A DNA stretch of 53,522 bases from Mycoplasma sp. CAG:472 (GTDB lineage: Bacteria > Bacillota_I > Bacilli_A > RF39 > UBA660), in the NCBI GenBank assembly GCA_000437315.1, contig FR899425.1:1-53522 (forward strand), given 5' to 3'. The position numbers and the translations under genes are program-made. Positions 33,722-41,320 of this stretch are shown here, one piece after another; the stretch's first letter is position 1, and each line of letters starts with the position of its first letter. The notes below the pieces were generated by a model. That model was not told the origin of the DNA. It was given only the letters and a program-made list of their open reading frames with translations, and searched no databases.

Positions 33722-34305
33722 AATCTCGAAAGAGATTTTTTTGCTTGACAGTTTTTATATAGAAATAGTGATTTTTTGGCATAAGTTAGGCAAAAATTAT
33801 ATTTTGAAAAATGCGTAAGTTTTTAATTGCATTATAATAATTAGTATTGTATACTAAGGTTATACATGAACTTTTATGCAGAGTATTATCTTTGAAAGGA
33901 TTATATATGGATTTTGAAATTATTTTAAATGAGTTAAAAACTTGTTTATCTTTAGAGCATCCTAAAAATATAGGACAAGAAAATTTAGATAAATTAATTG
34001 ATTATGCAATTAAAAATGGTAATAGGGAAATAGTATGGAGAATTGCTCTAAGTTATAGCAATTTTAATTTAGATTTTACTAAGATTATGTTATATTTTAT
34101 CGAGGCAAAAGATGAATTTTATGTAATAGAAACATTATATGCAGCAGGAGATGATAAGATAGATTTAAAATTATCTAAGAAAAAAGTATTAGAAACTAAT
34201 GATAATGAGTTTATAGGAAAAGTTATCGAGGATGTTAAATTATATTATGGTGTTAAAAGTAATAAAGATTTAAATAAAATTATTGAAGGAGGAAGTAATG
34301 ATTAA
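33722..34305 (+). repeat. tandem duplication unit B
   Basis: Second copy of unit A, beginning with the same AAATCTCGAAAGAGATTTTTTTG terminator-like hairpin. The non-coding block is as well conserved as the coding block. Divergence is scattered point changes, more in the C-terminal part of the gene, so the duplication is not recent. Confidence 0.85.
33907..34305 (+). CDS. small helical protein, copy 2 of tandem pair
   Basis: 132 residues, same length as copy 1 and without gaps. N-terminal two thirds are close to copy 1 (SLEHPKNIGQENLDKLIDYA, EIVWRIALSYSNFNLDFTKI); the C-terminal third has diverged (DDKIDLKLSKKKVLETNDNEF). Start at 33907 with GAAAGGA. Its stop overlaps the start of the broken methyltransferase gene (ATGATTAA), behind a GGAGGAAG site placed inside this gene. 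Confidence 0.75.
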   Translation: MDFEIILNELKTCLSLEHPKNIGQENLDKLIDYAIKNGNREIVWRIALSYSNFNLDFTKIMLYFIEAKDEFYVIETLYAAGDDKIDLKLSKKKVLETNDNEFIGKVIEDVKLYYGVKSNKDLNKIIEGGSND

Positions 34306-34969
34306 ATCTAAAGGATGGAATTGGAAAATGGTTGAGGATGATTCAAACTGTGTATGGAAAATACCAAGTATTGAGTCATATTATTTACTTGATAGGTAGA
34401 AAGGACTAGGCTTTAAATCTTTTCTGGATTTAGGTTGTGGGTTAGGAAGACATACTGTATTATTTGCAAGTAATGACTTTAAAACGTATGGATTTGATAT
34501 TAGTGAAGATGGTTTAACAAGGACTAAGGAATGGTTAGATTCTCTTGATTTAAAAGCAGACTTAAAAAAAGGTGATATGATTCATTTACCATACGAAGAT
34601 AATAGTTTTGATTGTATATTATGTAGAAATGTTATATCACATCAAGATACTGAAGGAGTTAAACAAATAATTAAAGAACTTTATAGAGTTTTAAAGGATA
34701 ATGGAGAATGCTATTTAACACTTGGTTCTAAATCTACATGGGGATTTAAACAAACTTCTTGGCCTTTAGTAGATGAAAATACAAGACTTAGAATGGAAGA
34801 GGGTCCAGAATATAAAACACCACATTTTTATGCAGATTATGATTTAATAAAAGTTTTATTCAAAGATTTTAAAATAGAATTTATTAATCATATTGAAGAT
34901 TTTTATGAATCAAATGATAAAACATATTCATCTTTTCATTATCATGTATTAATAAAGAAAGTTAAATAA
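34298..34969 (+). pseudogene. class I SAM-dependent methyltransferase, interrupted by one TAG
   Basis: Reading from the ATG at 34298 gives an otherwise intact 223-codon methyltransferase with a single in-frame TAG at codon 34 (34397-34399). Motif I, FLDLGCGLGRHTVLFA, follows the stop, then FDISEDGL, the GDMIHLPYEDNSFDCILCRNVISH block and LYRVLKDNGECYL. The stop sits where relatives commonly have Trp before the KGxGF segment, so a TGG to TAG change is likely. No good restart site lies between the stop and motif I; the next ATG (34577) would lose the SAM site. Either a fresh null mutation or a sequencing error. Confidence 0.8.
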
Positions 34970-34972
34970 AGG

Positions 34973-35001
34973 CTAAATGTCAAAAAACATTTAGTTTTTT
35001 T
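34973..35001 (+). terminator. terminator after the broken methyltransferase
   Basis: CTAAATG (34973-34979) / CATTTAG (34988-34994) with an 8-base loop and seven T. Confidence 0.85.
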
Positions 35002-35051
35002 AATAGTAAAAATATAGTATAATAGAATTAATGAAAGGTAGTGTTGTATGT

Positions 35052-35801
35052 ATGTTCACTGTTACTCAAAGAGCTGGAAAATATAGTCAACCACGAGGTG
35101 GATTCTTAAAACCATCTAGCTTTGAAAAAATCACTTTAAGAGATGATGTAGTTTTGAGTGAAAACGAAAATATTGATTCAAGTTTAATAGGGTTAGCTGT
35201 AGATTATATGGTAAGATATTTATATGGTAATGAAAAATCAAATGTATTTAATATTTCATTAGCAGGAGCGAAACTAATTGGTAAAACAAAAGTTGCAAAA
35301 GAATTGATTAATAATATTAAAGGATTGGACAAAAAGTCGATTGTATCATTGTGTAAGTTAGTTGGTTTTGACGCAATTACAAGAGCGGGAATTAATGCTT
35401 ATAGACCTATAGAGTATATAAATCCTAATGAAGATACTATTAATAATATTATTTTTATGATTAATAGAACAAAAATATTTTTGATTGGATTTGGCCCAAT
35501 TATAAAATCGGGTGGAGTATTGATGACTGATAATGCTGAATTTGTAAAAATTGGTGATTTTGATTTTATTACTAATGACGCATTGTGGGATCTTAAAGTA
35601 ATAAAAAAAGATATTCAAAGTAAACATACATTGCAATTACTAATTTATTATTTAATTTATAGTAGAAATAATGAAATAAATAATTTAAAAAGAATTGGGA
35701 TATATAATCCAAGAAAAAATGTGATTTATATAAAAAACATTTGTGAAATTGATAAATCAATTATTGATGAAGTAAATAAAAAAGTAATTGGTTATAAGTA
35801 G
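35052..35801 (+). CDS. PD-(D/E)XK-like protein, unknown function
   Basis: 249 residues from the ATG at 35052. The -10 TATAAT at 35018-35023 puts the RNA start near 35030, so the in-frame ATG at 35031 would be leaderless, while GAAAGGTAG serves 35052. The C-terminal half reads GDFDFITNDALWDLKVIKKD followed by HTLQLLIYYLIY, the D...D-x-K...Q layout of RecB/Cas4-type nuclease folds. The N-terminal half is helical and unrecognised. First gene of the accessory island; its stop overlaps the upstream reach of the Nudix frame. Confidence 0.6.
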   Translation: MFTVTQRAGKYSQPRGGFLKPSSFEKITLRDDVVLSENENIDSSLIGLAVDYMVRYLYGNEKSNVFNISLAGAKLIGKTKVAKELINNIKGLDKKSIVSLCKLVGFDAITRAGINAYRPIEYINPNEDTINNIIFMINRTKIFLIGFGPIIKSGGVLMTDNAEFVKIGDFDFITNDALWDLKVIKKDIQSKHTLQLLIYYLIYSRNNEINNLKRIGIYNPRKNVIYIKNICEIDKSIIDEVNKKVIGYK

Positions 35802-35818
35802 TGAAAGGTAAATGTATT

Positions 35819-36214
35819 ATGAGTAAAGATATAAATGTAGTAGCGGCTTTAATCTTTAAGGATAATAAAGTATTAATTGCTAAAAGATCTACGGATAAAG
35901 ATGCAAAAGGTAAATGGGAATTTCCTGGTGGTAAAGTCGAAGAAAATGAAGATGAAAAAATAGCTATAGAAAGAGAAATTTATGAAGAATTTGATGTAAA
36001 AGTTAAAGCAAAGGCTTTTATATCACAAAGCACTTTTAATTATCCACATGGTAATGTAATACTTAAATTATATGAATGTGAATATATTGATGGTAACTTT
36101 AAACTTCATGCACACTCAGAATATGCATGGGTAAAAATAGATGATTTATTAAATTATGATTTAGCTCCTGCAGATATACCTCTTGCAAAAGATGTAATGG
36201 AAAAATATAAGTAA
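35819..36214 (+). CDS. MutT-type Nudix hydrolase, copy 1
   Basis: 131 residues from the ATG at 35819 (GAAAGG site). Nudix box GKVEENEDEKIAIEREIYEEFD matches Gx5Ex7REUxEE, preceded by KGKWEFPGG as in 8-oxo-dGTP diphosphatases of the MutT/YmaB-like group. Likely removes oxidised or unwanted nucleoside triphosphates. A paralogue with the same ending (PxDIPLA) lies at 40920 in the same island. Confidence 0.85.
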   Translation: MSKDINVVAALIFKDNKVLIAKRSTDKDAKGKWEFPGGKVEENEDEKIAIEREIYEEFDVKVKAKAFISQSTFNYPHGNVILKLYECEYIDGNFKLHAHSEYAWVKIDDLLNYDLAPADIPLAKDVMEKYK

Positions 36215-36235
36215 TTTATTTATGAGGTTTGTGAA

Positions 36236-36826
36236 GTGAAAAATATAAAGATTTTATTATTAATTATTTTATTAATGCCTATTGGCGTTTATGCTCAAAG
36301 AGGTTGTTGTTCTCATCATGGAGGCGAAGCTGGTTGCTCTTCAGATGGAAGAAAGATATGTGTTGATGGTACTATAAGTCCAACATGTATTTGTACACCA
36401 GAAAAGGTTGATGTTTATGGTTGTACGGATTCAAGTGCAAGTAATTATAATCCGAATGCAACAATAAATAATGGAACGTGTGTATATGATGTTCTTGGTT
36501 GTATGGATAAGGAAGCTAAAAACTATAATGAAAATGCAACAAAAGATGATAACTCTTGTGAATACTATATTTTGGGTTGTACAGATAGTAACGCAAAGAA
36601 TTATAACAAAGATGCTGATAAAGATGATGGCTCTTGCAAATATGATATAAAAGGATGTATGGATAGTTCAGCAGAAAATTATAACAAAAATGCTACTGTG
36701 GACGATGGGTCATGTAGTTATCCTTCAAAAACTGAAACTTCAAACGGAGAAATAATCGGAGGTCTTTTAACCGTTGGGCTTGCAGTTGGTGGCTATCAAG
36801 CTATAAGGAAGTACAAAAAGAAATAA
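36236..36826 (+). CDS. secreted or surface protein with four Cys/Asn repeats and a C-terminal anchor
   Basis: 196 residues from GTG (GAGG site). Signal peptide (about 1-20, ending VYAQ), a Cys/His/Gly-rich segment RGCCSHHGGEAGC with CVDGTISPTCIC, then four tandem repeats of the form GCxDxxAxNYNxxAxxxDGSCxY (about residues 60-162), and a C-terminal membrane segment followed by RKYKKK. Each repeat has two cysteines and an Asp/Asn-rich loop, suggesting disulfide- and Ca-stabilised modules. Such repeats are common in secreted proteins of other phyla. 14 bases before the FtsK-like gene. Confidence 0.7.
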   Translation: MKNIKILLLIILLMPIGVYAQRGCCSHHGGEAGCSSDGRKICVDGTISPTCICTPEKVDVYGCTDSSASNYNPNATINNGTCVYDVLGCMDKEAKNYNENATKDDNSCEYYILGCTDSNAKNYNKDADKDDGSCKYDIKGCMDSSAENYNKNATVDDGSCSYPSKTETSNGEIIGGLLTVGLAVGGYQAIRKYKKK

Positions 36827-36840
36827 AAAGGAAAAGTATT

Positions 36841-38598
36841 ATGAAATTTGTAATAGATGAAAATACTGAATTTAGTAATAAAATATTGTTATATTTAAGC
36901 ATTTATAGAGTTTTGAATAAAATAGCAACAATACTATTATGTTTAATTATCTTTTGTAATTTTAATAATATTTTTTGTTTATTATTCTTAGTTGGATTAA
37001 TAATTAAAAATATTTTGTTATTTTTTAAAATTAAAATTATAATAAATTATGATGATAAAGTTTTAAAAAAATTTGAAAGTGATTGTGCTTATTTCAAAGG
37101 TATATCAAAAATTGAAATAAACAACCAAAATTATTTATTCTCAGTAAAAAAGCATAAACCATATTATATTAATTTTAATTTATCAATTTATGAAATAAAA
37201 TTAAATGGCTGTTGTATGTATTGTTTACCTAAAGGATTATTATTTTTTTCAAAAGAAACTGTTGATTATATTAGTTTCAAAAATTTAAAAATCAATTACG
37301 ATAAAAATTTAAAATGTATAATTATAAATAAAATAATTGATTTAGAAAATATAGTTTTGTATTTATCAAATGAAACGTTTGATATATTTTTAAAGTACTT
37401 TGATAATGCAAAAGAAACATTTGATAGCACAAATGAAAAAATGGAAAAAAGTGACATCATTATTAAAAGCATTGAGGATTTGAAACTAAATAATAATAAT
37501 ATATTGACAGATGATGTTGTTACTAATGAAACTATTAATAGTAATGAATATAAGTATCCAACACTAGATTTAATTAAAAATAAAAAATCTACAATAAAAA
37601 AATATATTCGAAAAATAAATAATAATAATTCTAGTATTATGATTCCTATTGGAGAATATAATGGAAAATTAATTTTAGAAAATATTGAGGATGTTTTATA
37701 TTATTCAATTTACGGAAAAATAATGTCTGGAAAATCTTCATATGTTAATTCAATACTATCATTTTTATTATTTTATGATCCGACGATGTTGAAATTACTT
37801 ATTTACGATTCTAAGTCTATTGAATATTTTGATTATAATTTTTGTTCACATCTACTATGTCCCGTTATTGTTAGTTCTGAAAAATTTTCAACAGTGATTC
37901 AAAAAGTATGTGCAGAAATTGATAAAAGAGTAGATTTTTTGATGTCGAAAGGTGTTAAAAGTATTAATATTTATAATGAAACAGTTAAGGAAAAAATACC
38001 AACTATTATAGTTGTAGTTGATGAATACAATGAAAATATAAATAATGAAATTGTTAACAATTCAATTGAATATATTGTTACACATGGTAGAGCGGTAAAT
38101 ATATTTATGATAGTTGCAACAAATTATATAAACTATTTAAAAAATGGGGTATTATCATCCAATAAATTTCCTACATTATTGAAAATGAATGTAAAAAACA
38201 TAGATAATAATTTAAACTTTAATTATGTTTATAATTCTAAATTATATCACAATGTAAATGTATCAATTCCTTTTATTGAAAACGAGGATTTTAAAAATAT
38301 AATTAAATTTGAAAAGGAAAACAATAAACCTAACAAATTTGATTATTTTGAAGATCAACATACATCAACTAGAAATTGTAATTATGATAATGATGTTGAA
38401 GATGATCCAATGTATAAAGAAGTTGTCGAATTTGCTATTGAAACTGGTAAAATTTCAGCATCCCTTATTCAACGAAGATTTAGATTTGGATATAATAGAG
38501 CTGCAAGACTAGTTGATTTACTCGAGGCAAGGGGTGTTGTAGGGCCACAAATTGGTTCAAAACCCAGAGAAGTTATTATTAAAGAAGATAATATGTGA
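36841..38598 (+). CDS. divergent FtsK/SpoIIIE-type DNA translocase
   Basis: 585 residues. Two N-terminal membrane segments (about 26-62), a linker, an ATPase domain with Walker A GKIMSGKSS and Walker B TIIVVVDEYNE, and a C-terminal gamma winged helix (EFAIETGKISASLIQRRFRFGYNRAARLVDLLEARGVVGP). The motor keeps the LLIYDSKSIEYFDYN and EIDKRVDFLMSKGVKSINIYN blocks but lacks the ATQRP and DSRTILD segments of FtsK (ATNYI and NIDNNLN instead). Shorter than FtsK and with fewer membrane helices. It could be the main translocase of this genome or a specialised second copy. Confidence 0.8.
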   Translation: MKFVIDENTEFSNKILLYLSIYRVLNKIATILLCLIIFCNFNNIFCLLFLVGLIIKNILLFFKIKIIINYDDKVLKKFESDCAYFKGISKIEINNQNYLFSVKKHKPYYINFNLSIYEIKLNGCCMYCLPKGLLFFSKETVDYISFKNLKINYDKNLKCIIINKIIDLENIVLYLSNETFDIFLKYFDNAKETFDSTNEKMEKSDIIIKSIEDLKLNNNNILTDDVVTNETINSNEYKYPTLDLIKNKKSTIKKYIRKINNNNSSIMIPIGEYNGKLILENIEDVLYYSIYGKIMSGKSSYVNSILSFLLFYDPTMLKLLIYDSKSIEYFDYNFCSHLLCPVIVSSEKFSTVIQKVCAEIDKRVDFLMSKGVKSINIYNETVKEKIPTIIVVVDEYNENINNEIVNNSIEYIVTHGRAVNIFMIVATNYINYLKNGVLSSNKFPTLLKMNVKNIDNNLNFNYVYNSKLYHNVNVSIPFIENEDFKNIIKFEKENNKPNKFDYFEDQHTSTRNCNYDNDVEDDPMYKEVVEFAIETGKISASLIQRRFRFGYNRAARLVDLLEARGVVGPQIGSKPREVIIKEDNM

Positions 38599-38644
38599 AA
38601 ATAGTATGATATAATGGTTTTATAAGTTATACATGGAGGTAGTT

Positions 38645-38959
38645 ATGAAAGAATTAGAGAAAAAAATTGTAAAATTTGCAGAAGATAGAGATTGGTTACA
38701 GTTTAATACACCAGAAAATCTAGCTAAATCAATATCTATCGAAGCCGGTGAATTATTAGAGTGTTTTCAGTGGAACAATAATTATGATAAAGAAGAACTT
38801 AAATATGAAATTGCTGACGTAATGAATTATTGTATATTATTATGCCATCAAATCGGAGTTGATCCAAAACAAATTGTCTTGGATAAAATGAAAATATCTG
38901 AAAAAAAATATCCAATAGAAAAAGCTAAAGGTGTAAGTACAAAATATAACAAATTATAA
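38645..38959 (+). CDS. MazG-like nucleotide pyrophosphohydrolase
   Basis: 104 residues from the ATG at 38645 (GGAGGT site). All-alpha NTP-PPase of the MazG/RS21-C6 type: metal motifs EAGE (33-36) with Glu39, and EIAD (55-58). Family members hydrolyse (d)NTPs to monophosphates and PPi; several act in nucleotide-pool cleaning. TATAAT at 38610-38615 may be its own -10. Eleven bases before the DUF2075 gene. Confidence 0.85.
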   Translation: MKELEKKIVKFAEDRDWLQFNTPENLAKSISIEAGELLECFQWNNNYDKEELKYEIADVMNYCILLCHQIGVDPKQIVLDKMKISEKKYPIEKAKGVSTKYNKL

Positions 38960-38969
38960 GGAGTAAAAT

Positions 38970-40844
38970 ATGTTAGTATATGAAGGAGTAAAATCTAGTT
39001 TTATAAATGATGTTGATCTTAATTTAATTACAGATAAAATCTTAACAAGATTTAAAGAAGTTTTTCATCGAAGCACTGGTGAGTCAGAGGTGAATTCATG
39101 GCGTGAATCAATGCTTAGGATGAGAGGAGTATTAGCAGATAACGAAATTCCAAATAATGCAGGAGTTGCTATTGAATTTAACATACCTCATACTTCAAAT
39201 AGAATTGATTTTCTTTTGTCAGGTTATGACAATAATAAAAATAATTCTATTATTATAATTGAATTGAAACAATGGACACATGCTGATGCAGTTTTGGGTA
39301 AAGATGGTATAGTATCAACTGTTACTGGAAAATCCTTGAGGGAAGTTACACATCCTTCTTATCAAGCATGGAGTTATGCAAGCTTAATTAATAGTTATAA
39401 TCAAGAAGTGTATGATAGAAATGTTGGATTACATCCATGTGCTTTTTTGCATAATTATGATTTAACAGAAAATGATCCAATTAATAGTGAACAATACAAA
39501 GATTATATAAATGCAGCTCCAATGTTTGGCTCAAAAGATTTTGAAAATCTTAGGGATTTTATTAAAAGATTTGTGACTGAAGGTGATGACAAAGAAGGTT
39601 TGTATATTATTGAAAATGGTAAAATTAAACCTTCAAAAATGTTACAAGATTCTTTTTCTTCTGTTTTAAAAGGTAATAAAGAATTTGTATTAATTGATGA
39701 TCAAAAAGTTATATTTGAGGAAGCATTGAGAATTGGAATTAATGCACATCTCCATAACGAAAAAAGTGTATTAATTGTTGAAGGAGGTCCAGGTACTGGT
39801 AAGTCTGTACTAGCAATTAATTTATTAAAACAGTTTTTAAATAGAAGTTTAAATAGTTTCTATGTTACAAAAAATAGTGCACCTAGAGAAGTGTTTAAAG
39901 CTAAATTGAAAATTGATAAAATGAGTGGATTAAATAACCTATTTAAAGGATCAGGAAGCTTTTATGATTGTGAACCAAATTCATTCGATGTTCTAATTGT
40001 AGATGAGGCGCATAGATTAAATAAAAAATCCGGATTATTTTCAAACTTAGGTGAAAATCAAATTAAAGAAATAATTAATTCTAGTATGTTCTCTATATTT
40101 TTTATAGACGAAAATCAAAGAGTAACTTTAAAAGATAACGGCTCTATTGATGAAATTAAAAAATATGCAAGATACTATAATGCTGGAATACATAAAATGG
40201 AATTGAAGAGTCAATTTAGATGTGATGGATCTGATGGATATTTAGCTTGGCTTGATAATGTTTTAGAAATAAGAGAAACTGCTAATTTTGATTTAGATAG
40301 CAAATATGATTTTAAAGTATTTGATGATCCAAACGAATTAAGAAAGGCAATAGAGGAAAAAAATAGAATTAATAATAAATCAAGACTTGTTGCTGGATAT
40401 TGCTGGAATTGGATTAGTGAAGGTAAAAATAAATCTGATGTATATGATATTACTATACCAGAATATAATTTTGGAATGAGTTGGAATCTTGGTAATTCTA
40501 GCACATGGGCTATTGATAAAGAATCCGTAAACGAAATTGGTTGTATTCATACATGTCAAGGTTTAGAATTTGATTATGTTGGTGTAATAATAGGTGATGA
40601 TTTAAGATATGAGAATGATCATATTGTTACCGATTACACAAAAAGAGCTAAAACAGATCAGTCTATTAAAGGTATAAATAAAATAGCTAAAGAAGAAGGA
40701 ATAGAAGAAGCAAAAAGAATTACTGATTCAATAATAAAAAATACATATAAAACATTAATGACTAGAGGTATGAAAGGTTGTTATGTTTATTGCACTGATA
40801 AAAAATTAAGTAATTATCTTAAAAATAGATATGGAGTAAGTTAA
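38970..40844 (+). CDS. DUF2075-type nuclease-helicase (Schlafen group 3-like)
   Basis: 624 residues. The N-terminal part looks like a PD-(D/E)XK nuclease: Asp80 in NRIDFLLSG, Glu98 and Lys100 in IIIIELKQW. The SF1-like motor has Walker A GGPGTGKS (272-279), Walker B IVDEAH (Asp345), DENQ sensor motif FFIDENQRVT and the SQFRCDGSDGYLAWLD and IHTCQGLEFDYVGVIIG blocks. Ends with TRGMKGCYVYC, as in DUF2075 proteins. Such proteins are frequent in defence islands; the target here is unknown. Confidence 0.85.
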   Translation: MLVYEGVKSSFINDVDLNLITDKILTRFKEVFHRSTGESEVNSWRESMLRMRGVLADNEIPNNAGVAIEFNIPHTSNRIDFLLSGYDNNKNNSIIIIELKQWTHADAVLGKDGIVSTVTGKSLREVTHPSYQAWSYASLINSYNQEVYDRNVGLHPCAFLHNYDLTENDPINSEQYKDYINAAPMFGSKDFENLRDFIKRFVTEGDDKEGLYIIENGKIKPSKMLQDSFSSVLKGNKEFVLIDDQKVIFEEALRIGINAHLHNEKSVLIVEGGPGTGKSVLAINLLKQFLNRSLNSFYVTKNSAPREVFKAKLKIDKMSGLNNLFKGSGSFYDCEPNSFDVLIVDEAHRLNKKSGLFSNLGENQIKEIINSSMFSIFFIDENQRVTLKDNGSIDEIKKYARYYNAGIHKMELKSQFRCDGSDGYLAWLDNVLEIRETANFDLDSKYDFKVFDDPNELRKAIEEKNRINNKSRLVAGYCWNWISEGKNKSDVYDITIPEYNFGMSWNLGNSSTWAIDKESVNEIGCIHTCQGLEFDYVGVIIGDDLRYENDHIVTDYTKRAKTDQSIKGINKIAKEEGIEEAKRITDSIIKNTYKTLMTRGMKGCYVYCTDKKLSNYLKNRYGVS

Positions 40845-40919
40845 ATTATTACTTCCTTTTTCTTCTGTAGATCTGTTCTAATTTGGAAAAAGCTGGTATA
40901 CTGTTTATAGGTGATTTTT

Positions 40920-41309
40920 ATGATAACGGTTGTTGTAGCATTAATCGAAAAAGATAATAAATATTTAATAGCAAGAAGATCTACTGGATCTCAAGATGTA
41001 TTAGGTAAATGGGAATTTCCTGGTGGAAAAGTAGAAAATGATGAAACAGAGGAACATGCTATTGAAAGAGAAATAAAAGAAGAATTTGAAATAGATATAA
41101 AAGCAATTAGATTTTTAACTAATAATGTGTGTGAATATCCATCAAAGACAATTGATTTAAGATTATATGAATGCAAATATTTATCTGGCGAATTTCATTT
41201 ACATGATCATTCAGAATATTTATTTGTTGATAAGAATGAGTTTATAAATTATGATTTATGTCCTACTGATATTCCGTTAGCTGAATTTGTAAAAGAAAAA
41301 AGAAAGTAG
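40920..41309 (+). CDS. MutT-type Nudix hydrolase, copy 2
   Basis: 129 residues from the ATG at 40920 (AGGTGAT site). LGKWEFPGGKVENDETEEHA then IEREIKEEFE is a full Nudix box, and the C-terminus YDLCPTDIPLAEFV parallels copy 1. The two share fold, length and context but differ at many positions, so this is an old duplication or separate recruitment. Twelve bases before the PLD-helicase gene, most likely cotranslated with it. A TATACT at about 40898-40903 could be a local -10. Confidence 0.85.
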   Translation: MITVVVALIEKDNKYLIARRSTGSQDVLGKWEFPGGKVENDETEEHAIEREIKEEFEIDIKAIRFLTNNVCEYPSKTIDLRLYECKYLSGEFHLHDHSEYLFVDKNEFINYDLCPTDIPLAEFVKEKRK

Positions 41310-41320
41310 TAAGGTGAAGT

